NCBI GenBank assembly: GCA_910583985.1
Contig: CAJTYA010000001.1
Location: 1 to 64,000, forward strand
DNA: 64,000 nt
Source of the DNA: an uncultured Alistipes sp.
Lineage (GTDB): Bacteria > Bacteroidota > Bacteroidia > Bacteroidales > Rikenellaceae
Direction: 5' to 3'
The position numbers were made by a program, and so were the translations under genes. Positions within the stretch are counted from its first letter, which is position 1; the number at the start of each line of letters is the position of its first letter. The notes under the pieces were generated by a model. The model saw only the letters and a program-made list of their open reading frames with translations. It was not told the origin of the DNA and ran no database searches. Below are positions 35,916 to 44,877 of this stretch, piece by piece.

Positions 35916-38756
35916 TTAAATAGGCAGCGAAAGATTGAGCCCCGTCACCACGCCCCGCCGGTCGTCGGGACGGAAGATGTAGAAACCCACCGTCGTAACT
36001 TTCGAAGGAATGCGCAGCGGGTGCATGTCCAGTATGATCTCCCCGCCGAACGAAGAGACGGACCGCATGCCCGCCACGGGTCCCGCTCCCCGTCCCGCCC
36101 CCTCGCGGAAGCGGGCGAAGTCGTAATAGAGGTTCATCCTCACACGGCTGAAATAGAGCAGGCTGCCGATGCCGCCGTCGGGGTACCACACCGGAAACTG
36201 GTAGTCGGCCGACACGGCGGCATAGCGCGTTCCCGCGCGGTCGTAAACCGCTCCGCGCGGATAGAGCTCCTTATAAAAAAACAGGTGGTCGCCCCCGCTC
36301 TGGTGTTGCAGGTTTCCGCGCAGCATGAGCGAATGGTGCCGCCCCGCACCCGGCAGGTACGCCCTGCCGAAAAGCGAAAGGATGCGGCCGAAGTCGTCGC
36401 GGAACGGTGCGGAGACCGTCGTGAAGCGCAGCGCGTACCCCCACCGGGGCAGCAGGTCGCGCACGGCCATCCGGCTGTTGTCGGTATAGCCCAGTCCCGC
36501 CACCAGCCGTTGGAATCCCCTGTCGCAGCCCATCGGACGGACGACAAGGGCATTGATGTGCCGTAGCTCGGCCACAGGCGTGAGCGTCCGGATCCGATGG
36601 CCCGAAGAGAGCGTCATCGGCAGCGAGGCATACAACGTGAGCTGGAAATGCCTCTTCAGGCTGCCGGGCGCCTCGTTCCGTTCGCCGTAAACGAGCTGGT
36701 TTCCCCCTCCGTAATCGAACGAAAGGCTGAACCGGGGTGCCAGACCCGCATAGTGGATCGCCCCGCGCCACCGGCTGCCCCGGCCGCCGGCATATCCGTA
36801 GGCCAGATAGCCGGTCGTGCTGCTGAGCAGGTCCTGCGACATGACCGTCGCCCCGAAGCTGACGTCGATATGGTTTTCGTCGGCGATGCGGAACGGATTG
36901 AAGTCCCACGGAGCCCAACTGTGCACGTCGAACAGATGCAGCCCCTTGCGGAAACGCCTTACCGGCGTTCCTTCGCGGAATTCGGACGACAGCGTCACCG
37001 TATCGACGTTCATCACGTCCCACTTGCGGCGGGGAGGATTGACGGTGTTTTCGGGCAGCTCGCTGTACGGCACGGGGACCAGCGAGTCGGGCTCTATGCG
37101 CTGGCGAGAGAGCAGATACCCCTCCGTCGTGTAAGTCGTAAAAAACAGCTCCCCGCTTCGGTCGGCCGGTGACGGAGCAACCGAGCCGTAACGCGACCGG
37201 CTGAGCCGGTACTCTTCGCGGCGTTCGAGGTCGTAGAGATGGATTTCGTCCTTGCCCGACGCGATCGAATTGAACGTCAGACGGCCGTCGCCCGCCCTGA
37301 GGTTGTAGACGCTCACGCGGGAAGGACGCGTAACGGCAGCGATGCGGCCCGAAACGATGTCGATGCTTCCGATCCACATGCCCCGGTCGTCCAATGCGAT
37401 GAAGGCCATCGTGCCTGTCTTCCCGTCGTAGGCCAATCCGTGCACGGTCGTATTTTCAGGAAAAGGAAACTCCCCGCCTCCGCCCAGATCGAGCCGGTAA
37501 CGCCCCGTATAATCGTAGGAGACCGTCGCCAGAGTGCCTCCAGGCAGCGGAACGGGATAGAGGGCGTTTCCCCTCTCGCGCAGGGTCTCTCTCCGCCTCG
37601 TGCGCAAATCGTAGCGACAGACCCGCGACGAGACCCTTTGTTCCCAGAGCGTGCTGCTGCGGTACTCGCTCCAATAGAGCACGCTGTCGCGCAGCACGGG
37701 AGAGGTATGGACGCTGCCGGTCGGGAAAAGTTTCTTCTCCCGGTCGGTCCGCAGATCGACCGAAACGATGCGGCTCGTCCGGTCCATATCCTTCTTGAGC
37801 GCCAGCAGCGTCGTATCGTCGAGCCGCATCGGGGCTTCGTACACCGTATGGCTCGTCACGGGCGTCCGCAGGATTCGGGCGCTGTTGTCCGCAAGCGGCT
37901 GCGAGAGCCAGAACCGGGTCAGATCGTCGAGCGTGTTCCGGGCGATCTCGTCGACGGACGTGCGGTAATACCGTTTGAGCGCCCATTTCGTCGTCAGAAT
38001 CGTATAGGGCCGACGGGCGCCGTATTCCATGACGCGGGACCAGATGTCGTCGCCGTAACGCTCCCGCGACCAAGCCGTGAGCTGGTAGCCGAACTGGTAA
38101 TGATCTGGCATGAAGTCCTTGTAGGAGCCGCAGAACCATTTGTCGAGCGGGAATTTTCTCTTTCCCTCGCTCAGATAGGCCCTCATCTCGATCGTAAAGG
38201 AGGGTTGCAGCGCCCGACCGTAAGAGGCCATCTGCGTCTCGGCCATCACGGCATCCCCCTCCAGCAGCCATACCGGCACCAGCACCGAACTGAGCAGACC
38301 GGCCTGCTGGCCGACGACCCAGCCTATGCCTTTCATAAAACGGCGGTACAGGTTGCCGTACTGCACGGCGTGACGGTATTCGTGCGTGGCGAGCTGCTTG
38401 AGCCACGGTTCGGCGAACGGTGCCGCGGGAGCAATGGCCTCGATCTCCATGCGGAGCGGTGCCCAAAGCACCAACCCGTTCGAAACGAAATTTTCGGTGT
38501 GCATGACCACCGGCAGGCGCAGCGGGCCGTAGCGGAAACCGTAGCTCGCCGACGAACGGATCGTATCGAGACAGTTCGCCATCCGGGCGGCGTTCCCGGC
38601 ATAATAGTCAGGGTAGACGATTTTTCCGAAACCGGTCTTCGCCTGCTGCCAGCGCATACCCTGAGGCGAACGCCCCCAGTCGTAATATTGCCCGAAAACC
38701 GAGACCGGAAGCCAACACAGCAACGGAACCACGGCCCGCATGACGAATCGCCGCAT
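35916..38756 (-). CDS. large exported protein: metalloprotease-like, propeller-like and beta-barrel parts
   Basis: Exported protein of 946 residues with a signal peptide (1-22). Part one (about 35-290) resembles a peptidase MA-like gluzincin: H125-E-Y-R-H129 and a distal Glu166 in 'VWLLEGDA'. Part two (about 300-620) consists of short repeated beta-strand units such as 'SPVLRDSVLYWSEYR' and 'GTMAFIALDDRG', like a WD/TolB-type propeller. Part three (about 640-946) has alternating amphipathic strands ('YLAYGYAGGRGSRWRG', 'FSLSFDYGGGNQLVYG', 'VTTVGFYIFR') suggesting an outer-membrane barrel. If so, a protease domain is anchored to the outer membrane through a propeller. Function unknown. It begins 4 bases after the SUI1 gene. 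Confidence 0.65.
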   Translation of the reverse strand: MRRFVMRAVVPLLCWLPVSVFGQYYDWGRSPQGMRWQQAKTGFGKIVYPDYYAGNAARMANCLDTIRSSASYGFRYGPLRLPVVMHTENFVSNGLVLWAPLRMEIEAIAPAAPFAEPWLKQLATHEYRHAVQYGNLYRRFMKGIGWVVGQQAGLLSSVLVPVWLLEGDAVMAETQMASYGRALQPSFTIEMRAYLSEGKRKFPLDKWFCGSYKDFMPDHYQFGYQLTAWSRERYGDDIWSRVMEYGARRPYTILTTKWALKRYYRTSVDEIARNTLDDLTRFWLSQPLADNSARILRTPVTSHTVYEAPMRLDDTTLLALKKDMDRTSRIVSVDLRTDREKKLFPTGSVHTSPVLRDSVLYWSEYRSSTLWEQRVSSRVCRYDLRTRRRETLRERGNALYPVPLPGGTLATVSYDYTGRYRLDLGGGGEFPFPENTTVHGLAYDGKTGTMAFIALDDRGMWIGSIDIVSGRIAAVTRPSRVSVYNLRAGDGRLTFNSIASGKDEIHLYDLERREEYRLSRSRYGSVAPSPADRSGELFFTTYTTEGYLLSRQRIEPDSLVPVPYSELPENTVNPPRRKWDVMNVDTVTLSSEFREGTPVRRFRKGLHLFDVHSWAPWDFNPFRIADENHIDVSFGATVMSQDLLSSTTGYLAYGYAGGRGSRWRGAIHYAGLAPRFSLSFDYGGGNQLVYGERNEAPGSLKRHFQLTLYASLPMTLSSGHRIRTLTPVAELRHINALVVRPMGCDRGFQRLVAGLGYTDNSRMAVRDLLPRWGYALRFTTVSAPFRDDFGRILSLFGRAYLPGAGRHHSLMLRGNLQHQSGGDHLFFYKELYPRGAVYDRAGTRYAAVSADYQFPVWYPDGGIGSLLYFSRVRMNLYYDFARFREGAGRGAGPVAGMRSVSSFGGEIILDMHPLRIPSKVTTVGFYIFRPDDRRGVVTGLNLSLPI

Positions 38757-38760
38757 GGGT

Positions 38761-39108
38761 CTACCCTCCCGCTTTTTTGGCCTTGTACCCTTCGCGCAGC
38801 AGAATATCGACGACCCGGTCGCGGAAATCGCCCTGAATGACGATCTCCCCGTCCTTGGCCGTTCCGCCCACGCCGCAACGGCTTTTGAGCAGGCGGGCGA
38901 GCTCCTTGAGGTCCTCGTCCGAGCCGACGAAGCCCCGCACGAGCGTGACCTGCTTGCCGGCCCGCTGCTTGCGGTCGAGCCATACCCTGAGGTTCTGCCG
39001 GTCGGCGGGAAGCGTCTCGACAAGGGGTTCCTCTTCGGTTTGATAGCGGAAATTCGGGTCGGTCGAATACACCATGCCGAGCCGGCTTTTCCAGTCGTTG
39101 TCGCTCAT
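38761..39108 (-). CDS. SUI1/YciH-family translation factor
   Basis: Bacterial homologue of eukaryotic initiation factor 1, 115 residues. The first 45 residues are a variable tail; the SUI1 domain follows ('VTLVRGFVGSDEDLKELARL', 'CGVGGTAKDGEIVIQGDFRD'). In E. coli the relative YciH affects initiation fidelity and is not essential. It precedes the 946-residue exported protein by 4 bases, so they form an operon with no obvious functional logic. Confidence 0.9.
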   Translation of the reverse strand: MSDNDWKSRLGMVYSTDPNFRYQTEEEPLVETLPADRQNLRVWLDRKQRAGKQVTLVRGFVGSDEDLKELARLLKSRCGVGGTAKDGEIVIQGDFRDRVVDILLREGYKAKKAGG

Positions 39109-39398
39109 TTCGAATATCGGCTAAAAGGTAGAACGATTAAAAACCTCCGTCCGTCCCCGTCCGAGACAAAAGACTGGACGGAGAAGATGTCCGAATCCTG
39201 CCGGAAAATGTCCGCTTCGGACGCACCGGTTCTGCGGGGTCTTCTGAAAAAAGACTCTTTCCGACCCTTCCGGCAAACGGCAAAACGAGTCCTGCGTCAT
39301 GCCGGGCACGCTCTCCTTGCCGGAAACGACGGACCGGTCGCCACGGAAACGACGCTTCGTCCGGCAGAGAGAAATCCCTCCCGCCGGATGACCGGCAA
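39109..39398. other. 290-bp intergenic region between ssb and the SUI1 gene
   Basis: No gene. A partial -7-like box (TACCTTTT, 39130-39123 on the minus strand) may serve the SUI1 gene. No strong terminator is visible after ssb. Confidence 0.35.
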
Positions 39399-39872
39399 TC
39401 AGAACGGCAGATCGTCCGGTTCGTCGGGCACCGCAGCGGGCGGATTGCCGCCGTAGGGCTGCACGACGGCCGCCGCGTTTTGCGTCGGCTGCGCTGGAGC
39501 CGCACCGTAGGTGGTGCCGTCCATCGGAGCGCCCGCCCCTTCGGCCCTCCGGCCGAGCATCTTCATCTCGTTGGCCACGATTTCGGTCGCATAGCGCTTG
39601 TTGTTGCTGTTGTCCGTCCATTCGCGGGTGCGGAGGCTTCCTTCGATATAGACCTGACTGCCCTTGCGGATGTATCGGTCGGCCACATCGGCCAATCCTC
39701 TCCACAGCGTCACGGTATGCCATTCGGTATGTTCCCGCGTCTCCTGCGTCTGACGGTTGTAGATTCTTTCGGTCGTGGCGACGCGCAGACGGGCCACCTT
39801 GGCCCCTCCTTCGAGCGCCCTGATTTCGGGGTCCATGCCCACGTTTCCCACGAGAATGACTTTATTGACCAT
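39399..39872 (-). CDS. ssb: single-stranded DNA-binding protein
   Basis: SSB of 157 residues. OB-fold N-terminal domain starts 'MVNKVILVGNVGMDPEIRAL' and includes 'TEWHTVTLWRGLADVADRYI' and 'QVYIEGSLRTREW'. A flexible Ala/Gly/Pro-rich linker ends in the acidic tip 'DEPDDLPF' that binds repair and replication partners. It lies 51 bases after punA on the same strand and may be the third gene of the lpxK-punA transcript. Confidence 0.96.
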   Translation of the reverse strand: MVNKVILVGNVGMDPEIRALEGGAKVARLRVATTERIYNRQTQETREHTEWHTVTLWRGLADVADRYIRKGSQVYIEGSLRTREWTDNSNNKRYATEIVANEMKMLGRRAEGAGAPMDGTTYGAAPAQPTQNAAAVVQPYGGNPPAAVPDEPDDLPF

Positions 39873-39923
39873 ATCGTCTATGTTTTTTTATTCGGTTCGG
39901 CATTCGGTAACGGACGGCCCCGC

Positions 39924-40727
39924 TCACAGCGCTTCGAGCAGGCCGATGAACAGGCGGGTCATTCGGGCTTCGGCTTTCGCGCCCTCCGCGAGCACCTCTT
40001 CGTGCGAAGACTGCAATCCGGCCAAACCCATGTTGGTGATGATCGACACGGCGAAAACGGGCAGATCCATGTGCCGCGCGGCGATCACTTCGGGCGTGGT
40101 GGACATCCCCACCGTATCGGCGCCCGCCGCGCGGTAGAAGCCGTACTCCTTCTGCGTCTCGAACGTGGGTCCCGTCACGCCGATGTAACAGCCGTGCTGC
40201 AAGGCGATGCCCTCGCGGCGGGCCACCTCGTCGGCCAACGCGATCAATTTCCGGCTGTAAGGCTCGCTCATATCGGGAAAACGCACGCCCAGTTCGGCGA
40301 TGTTGGGCCCGACGAGCGGATTGGGAATCATGTTGATATGATCCGTAATGACCATCAGGTCGCCCGTCCGGAACGCGGGATTGATCCCTCCGCTGGCGTT
40401 CGATACGAAAAGATGGCGGATGCCCAGCATCTTCATCACCCGCACCGGAAAGACCACCTGCTGCGGCGTATACCCTTCGTAATAGTGGAAACGTCCCTGC
40501 ATGGCCACGACCCTCTTGCCGCCGAGCAGCCCGAAAATGAGCCGTCCGGCATGTCCTTCGACCGTCGAGACGGGGAAATCGGGAATGTCGCGGTAGTCGA
40601 GGCTCGCCTCGATGCGGATGCTTTCGATGAGTCCGCCCAGCCCGGTGCCGAGCACGATGCCCGCTTCGGGTTCGAAACCCGTCTTATTCCGGATGAAGGA
40701 CGCTGTATTTCTGATTCGATCTAACAT
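39924..40727 (-). CDS. punA: purine-nucleoside phosphorylase
   Basis: PNP of 267 residues (trimeric type), releasing purine bases and (deoxy)ribose-1-phosphate. Motifs: 'GIVLGTGLGGL', 'STVEGHAGRLIFG', 'MQGRFHYYEGY', 'LFVSNASGGINP', and 'GVTGPTFETQKEY' with 'GMSTTPEVIAARH'. Its first 44 bases overlap the 3' end of lpxK in another frame. The N-terminus starts at the usual place for the family, so both gene ends look genuine. It could feed DeoC through a phosphopentomutase not seen here. Confidence 0.95.
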   Translation of the reverse strand: MLDRIRNTASFIRNKTGFEPEAGIVLGTGLGGLIESIRIEASLDYRDIPDFPVSTVEGHAGRLIFGLLGGKRVVAMQGRFHYYEGYTPQQVVFPVRVMKMLGIRHLFVSNASGGINPAFRTGDLMVITDHINMIPNPLVGPNIAELGVRFPDMSEPYSRKLIALADEVARREGIALQHGCYIGVTGPTFETQKEYGFYRAAGADTVGMSTTPEVIAARHMDLPVFAVSIITNMGLAGLQSSHEEVLAEGAKAEARMTRLFIGLLEAL

Positions 40728-41757
40728 ACAATTCTATTTGGCGCAGGAACTCCCCTTCGGAGTCGCCCACGAATGAAACCCGGATGGGAACGTAATAGAG
40801 CTTCCGCTGCACCGCCGCGGGAATTTTGCGGCGGTTGGTCAGCTTCACGGCATCCTTTTCGGTCGTCACCGCCACGGCGTCGGGATGGGCGGCCAGCAGT
40901 TTTTCGAGTCGCCTCATGTCGCTCACGCGGTAGGTGTGATGATCGTTGAAAACGAGTTTTTCCACCACCTCGTAGCTCTTTCCCAACTCCCGCAGCAACG
41001 GTTCGGGATTGGCGATGCCCGACATGACGATCACCTTTCCGCCCCGCGGTATCCGCGCAGGGGCCGCGTCGGGATAGAGCGGCTGCGGCTCGACCTGCTC
41101 CATCCTCGAAAAATAGAGCGACTGGTAGGGAAACAGGCCCAGCGAATTGGCCACGATGCGCATGTCGAGCGGATTGAGATCGTCCGGACACTTGGTGACC
41201 AGCACGAAATCGGCCCGGTCCATCTGGTTCTTCGTGTCGCGGAGCGTGCCCCACGGCAGGAGCCGGTCGCGATAGACGGGATTGTTGTAGTCCATGAGCA
41301 GGACGTTGACCCACGGTTCGATATAGCGGTGCTGGAACGCGTCGTCGAGAATGACGACTTCGATTTCGGGGTGCAGCCCGCGCAGCCGCCGAATGCCTTC
41401 GGCCCGCTTCTCGCACACGGCCATCGGAACCTCCGGATACTTGATCTTCATCTGCTTGGGTTCGTCGCCTATGCTCTTGACCGAGGAAGAGGGCGACGAG
41501 AGGACGAAGCCTTTGGTCTTGCGGCGATACCCGCGCGAGAGGACGGCTACGCGATGGTTTTCGGAGAGTCTCTCGATCAGAAATTCGGTCACGGGCGTCT
41601 TTCCCGTTCCGCCCACGGTCAGGTTTCCCACGCACACCACGGGAATGTCGAACTCCTCGCTCCTGAGAATCTTCAGGTCGAAGAGCTTATGTCTGACGGT
41701 GACGACCGCACCGTAGACGAACGACAGCGGGACCGCCAGCAGTGCGGGTAATTTCAT
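40684..41757 (-). CDS. lpxK: tetraacyldisaccharide 4'-kinase
   Basis: LpxK of 357 residues, the inner-membrane kinase adding the 4'-phosphate of lipid A. An N-terminal hydrophobic helix is followed by the P-loop 'CVGNLTVGGTGKTPVTEFL', 'VLSRGYRRKTKGF', 'SIGDEPKQM', 'VILDDAFQHRYI' and 'VNVLLMDYNNP'. The C-terminal 'NDHHTYRVSDMRRLE' is typical. It has a promoter of its own (41780-41810) and overlaps punA by 44 bases. Confidence 0.95.
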   Translation of the reverse strand: MKLPALLAVPLSFVYGAVVTVRHKLFDLKILRSEEFDIPVVCVGNLTVGGTGKTPVTEFLIERLSENHRVAVLSRGYRRKTKGFVLSSPSSSVKSIGDEPKQMKIKYPEVPMAVCEKRAEGIRRLRGLHPEIEVVILDDAFQHRYIEPWVNVLLMDYNNPVYRDRLLPWGTLRDTKNQMDRADFVLVTKCPDDLNPLDMRIVANSLGLFPYQSLYFSRMEQVEPQPLYPDAAPARIPRGGKVIVMSGIANPEPLLRELGKSYEVVEKLVFNDHHTYRVSDMRRLEKLLAAHPDAVAVTTEKDAVKLTNRRKIPAAVQRKLYYVPIRVSFVGDSEGEFLRQIELYVRSNQKYSVLHPE

Positions 41758-41779
41758 ATCCTACTCCTATCCGAATTTC

Positions 41780-41810
41780 CAAAAATAGTTCAAAAACCCG
41801 TCAAATCAAA
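41780..41810 (-). promoter_or_regulatory. lpxK promoter
   Basis: Minus strand: TTTG (41810-41807), exactly 19 bases, TATTTTTG (41787-41780). It fully matches the Bacteroidetes consensus. The predicted start is about 15 bases before the lpxK ATG, and the box pair lies just after the sppA terminator. Confidence 0.75.
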
Positions 41811-41819
41811 TTTCCCGCA

Positions 41820-41851
41820 CAAAAAAATCCCCCGGAAGCATACCGGGGGAT
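41820..41851 (-). terminator. sppA terminator
   Basis: Stem ATCCCCCGG (41827-41835) / CCGGGGGAT (41843-41851), 7-base loop; on the minus strand followed by a run of T (41827-41821). It separates sppA from lpxK. Confidence 0.85.
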
Positions 41852-41881
41852 CGTATCGTTCGAAACGGCTGCGAGAGGTTC

Positions 41882-43678
41882 TCAACGCAGCTCGACGCTC
41901 AGGGTCGTCATGGCCTGCACGCCGGGACGGGCGAACAGGTTGCGCAACGTTTCGAGTTCGGCATACGCCCGGCCGAATTCGCCGGCGAAAAGTTCCGCAC
42001 GGCTTTCGGCCGACATGAGTTTCATGATCTGCGTGAAGCGGTCGGGTTCCTCCTGCGGCGTCACGACGCGGAAATCGTCGGCCACGCCGGCCCGGTCGGC
42101 CGCTAAAGCGATGGCGTCCTTCAACCCGCCGAATCCGTCCGCCAGACCGATCTGCACGGCATCCATTCCGGACCATACCCGGCCGCCGCCGAGGCTGTCC
42201 ACCGTCTCGACACTCAGGTTGCGCCCTTGGGCCACGTGATTCACGAAAGTAGTGTATACCTCCTCGACACTGTTCTGCATGAACGCCCTCTCGGCAGGGC
42301 TCAGCGGACGGACGCCCACGGCCCCGAAGACGGACATGCCCATGTCGGCCGACGGATTGGTCTTCGCCACGTCGACCGTTATGCCGAGCTTGTTTTTCAA
42401 TGCGGCGCTTCCGTCGAACATCAGCCCGAAAACGCCGATCGAACCGGTAAGCGTCAGCGGAGAGGCGACGATCGCATCGGCCGGACAGGAAATGTAATAC
42501 CCGCCCGATGCGGCCATGTTGCCCATCGACACGATCACCGGGCGGTCTTTGCGGATCTGTTCGATCTCGTGCCAGATCACCTCCGAGGCCAGCGCGCTGC
42601 CGCCCGGACTGTTCACCCTCAGCACGACGGCCCTCACCCCTTCGTCGCGGCGCACATCGCGCAACCGGGCCGCCAGCGAATTGCCGCCCACGAGTCCCTC
42701 CTTGGCCTTGCCGTCCACGATCTGGCCTTCGGCGTATACGACGGCGATCTTGTTTTTCGAGAGTTTCTTCGTCGCCACGCGGGGCTGGTCGATGTAAGTC
42801 CCCAGCGAAACGAATTCCGGTTCGTCGTCCCAGCCCGTCATTTCGCAGAGCATGTCCTGCATGTCGGCTTCGTAAGCCAGCGAATCCACCATGGAGGTCT
42901 CCACCGCGCTGCGGGCGTCGGAAAGCGTCAGCTCCGACGCGTAACGCTGCAACTCGGCCGAATCCAGACCGCGCGCCTCGGCGATGTTGCCGACGACATA
43001 TCCCCACATCGAGCCGAGCAGGCGTTCGGTCTGAAGCCTGTTTTCGGGACTCATCTTATCGAGCAGGAAAGGTTCGACGGCCGCCTTGTACTTGCCGTGA
43101 CGGATCACCTCGGCGCGGATGTCGAGCTTTTCGAGCAAATCCTTGTAGAACATCACGCCCGTGGCCATACCGGCCCAGGAGAGACTTCCTTCCGGATTCA
43201 TGTAGATTCTGTCGGCCGCCGTGGCCAGATAATAGGAACCCTGCGTATAATAATCGGCATAACTGAGCACGAATTTGCCCGATTCCTTAAACTTGACGAC
43301 GGCATCGCGGATTTCGTCGAGCGTAGCCATGCCCACGCCGACATAAGGGTTTATGTTCAGATAGATCCCTTCGATGTCGTCGTCCGAAGCGGCCCGTTCG
43401 ATGGCTTCGAGCACGTCGACGAGCGCATAGCTGCGGCTCATGTCCATGTCGATGAGGTCCGCCAGACCCATCGACGAAAAGGGATTGACCGACGGCGCGT
43501 CGGTGATTCTCTCCGAAAGGTCGATGCGGAGCACCGAGCCGGACTCCACGGCAGGGGCCTGTTCGGAGAAGGCCGCGCCGATGCCGGCCAGCACCATCAC
43601 GAAGAAGGTTCCGATCAAGATATTGGCCACCACAAATGCGAGCAGGCAGGCCAGAAACGTTCTGAAAAAACTATTCAT
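41882..43678 (-). CDS. sppA: signal peptide peptidase SppA, 67 kDa type
   Basis: Membrane-anchored serine protease of 598 residues that degrades cleaved signal peptides. N-terminal anchor at about residues 7-34. Tandem S49 domains: the first supplies the general-base Lys198 in 'HGKYKAAVEPF', the second the nucleophile Ser391 in 'GNMAASGGYYIS'; 'RVNSPGGSALAS' lies between. The start is ATG 43678; a longer frame reaches upstream into the promoter. The -7 box TACATTTG (43740-43733) stands back-to-back with that of mrp. Confidence 0.95.
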   Translation of the reverse strand: MNSFFRTFLACLLAFVVANILIGTFFVMVLAGIGAAFSEQAPAVESGSVLRIDLSERITDAPSVNPFSSMGLADLIDMDMSRSYALVDVLEAIERAASDDDIEGIYLNINPYVGVGMATLDEIRDAVVKFKESGKFVLSYADYYTQGSYYLATAADRIYMNPEGSLSWAGMATGVMFYKDLLEKLDIRAEVIRHGKYKAAVEPFLLDKMSPENRLQTERLLGSMWGYVVGNIAEARGLDSAELQRYASELTLSDARSAVETSMVDSLAYEADMQDMLCEMTGWDDEPEFVSLGTYIDQPRVATKKLSKNKIAVVYAEGQIVDGKAKEGLVGGNSLAARLRDVRRDEGVRAVVLRVNSPGGSALASEVIWHEIEQIRKDRPVIVSMGNMAASGGYYISCPADAIVASPLTLTGSIGVFGLMFDGSAALKNKLGITVDVAKTNPSADMGMSVFGAVGVRPLSPAERAFMQNSVEEVYTTFVNHVAQGRNLSVETVDSLGGGRVWSGMDAVQIGLADGFGGLKDAIALAADRAGVADDFRVVTPQEEPDRFTQIMKLMSAESRAELFAGEFGRAYAELETLRNLFARPGVQAMTTLSVELR

Positions 43679-43732
43679 CGATTTTTTCCGTTTAATGTTG
43701 GACAGGGCGGCGGAATGCCGCGGAGAACGCTT

Positions 43733-43768
43733 CAAATGTACGAATTATTTTTATTAACGTTATCTTTG
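43733..43768. promoter_or_regulatory. divergent -7 boxes for sppA and mrp
   Basis: TACATTTG on the minus strand (43740-43733) points to sppA; TATCTTTG on the plus strand (43761-43768) points to mrp. They are 20 bases apart, and neither has a good -33 TTTG, so the two polymerases may compete or share an activator site. Confidence 0.45.
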
Positions 43769-43806
43769 CCAGTAACGAATCCTGTAAACGACAACCTTTA
43801 TCGGAG

Positions 43807-44877
43807 ATGACAAAAGAAGACATACTGGACGTGCTGCACGATGTACAGCACCCCGAACTCAAAAGCGACATCGTCACGCTGGGCATGGTGGAAGGCCTCT
43901 CGGTTTCCGACGGGAAAGTGCAGTTCTCGCTGCTTTTCTCCCGGAGCCGCGACCCGTTCGCCCTGTCGATCAAAAAACGCGCGGAGGAAGCCATCGCCGT
44001 GCGCTATCCGCAGTACGCGGACAAAACGGTCGTTTTCATCAAGGAAGCCGCGCCGAAAAAGCCGGCGCCCAAGGAGCGGGAAAAGCTCGGAGAAAAGCAG
44101 GGCGTTTCGCGCATCGTGGCCGTCTCGTCGGCCAAGGGCGGTGTGGGAAAGAGCACCGTGACGGCCAATCTGGCCGTGGCGCTCGCCGGCATGGGTTACC
44201 GGGTGGGCCTGCTCGACACCGATATTTACGGTCCCTCCCAGCCCACGATGTTCGGCGTGGAAGGATACCGGCCCGAAGGAAAGAAGATCGACGGGAAGGA
44301 CTGGATCGTCCCGGCCGAAGCCTTCGGCGTGAAAATCATGTCGATCGGCTTTTTCATCGACCCTTCCGACGCGCTGATGTGGCGGGGACCGATGGCGACC
44401 AACGCCCTGCGCCAGATGATCCATCAGACGCTCTGGGGACCGCTCGACTTCCTGCTGCTGGACCTGCCTCCCGGAACGGGCGACGTCCACCTTTCCCTCA
44501 TCGGAGAAATGAAGATCGACGGCGCCGTCATCGTCAGCACGCCGCAGCGGGTGGCGCTCGCCGACGTCGTGCGGGGCGTGGCCATGTTCCGCAACGAAAA
44601 GATCGGCATACCGGTATTAGGGCTCGTCGAGAACATGGCATGGTTCACGCCCGCCGAACTCCCCGACCACCGCTATTATATCTTCGGCCGCGAAGGCGCC
44701 CGGCGTCTGGCCGAAGAGACGGGCCTGCCCCTGCTGGCCGAAATCCCGCTCGTGCAGAGCGTTCGCGAATCGGGCGACGAAGGACGTCCGATCTCGGCGG
44801 ACGACTCCGCATCGGGCGCCTTCTACCGCACGCTGGCGGAAAACGTCGTCGCGGAACTCGAAAAAAAGGCGCGATGA
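43807..44877 (+). CDS. mrp: Mrp/ApbC-family P-loop ATPase
   Basis: Iron-sulfur carrier ATPase family protein of 356 residues. N-terminal DUF59/MIP18 domain (about 1-90), then the ParA-like ATPase with deviant Walker A 'SSAKGGVGKSTVTANL', 'DTDIYGPSQPTMFG', 'MSIGFF' and 'LLLDLPPGTGDVHLSL'. The C-terminal Cys-x-x-Cys that bridges the cluster in E. coli ApbC is missing: the region reads 'ENMAWFTPAELPDHRYYIFG'. I recall this form in other Bacteroidetes, so it may be a lineage trait, but cluster binding cannot be assumed. It lies beside the candidate origin. Confidence 0.9.
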   Translation: MTKEDILDVLHDVQHPELKSDIVTLGMVEGLSVSDGKVQFSLLFSRSRDPFALSIKKRAEEAIAVRYPQYADKTVVFIKEAAPKKPAPKEREKLGEKQGVSRIVAVSSAKGGVGKSTVTANLAVALAGMGYRVGLLDTDIYGPSQPTMFGVEGYRPEGKKIDGKDWIVPAEAFGVKIMSIGFFIDPSDALMWRGPMATNALRQMIHQTLWGPLDFLLLDLPPGTGDVHLSLIGEMKIDGAVIVSTPQRVALADVVRGVAMFRNEKIGIPVLGLVENMAWFTPAELPDHRYYIFGREGARRLAEETGLPLLAEIPLVQSVRESGDEGRPISADDSASGAFYRTLAENVVAELEKKAR

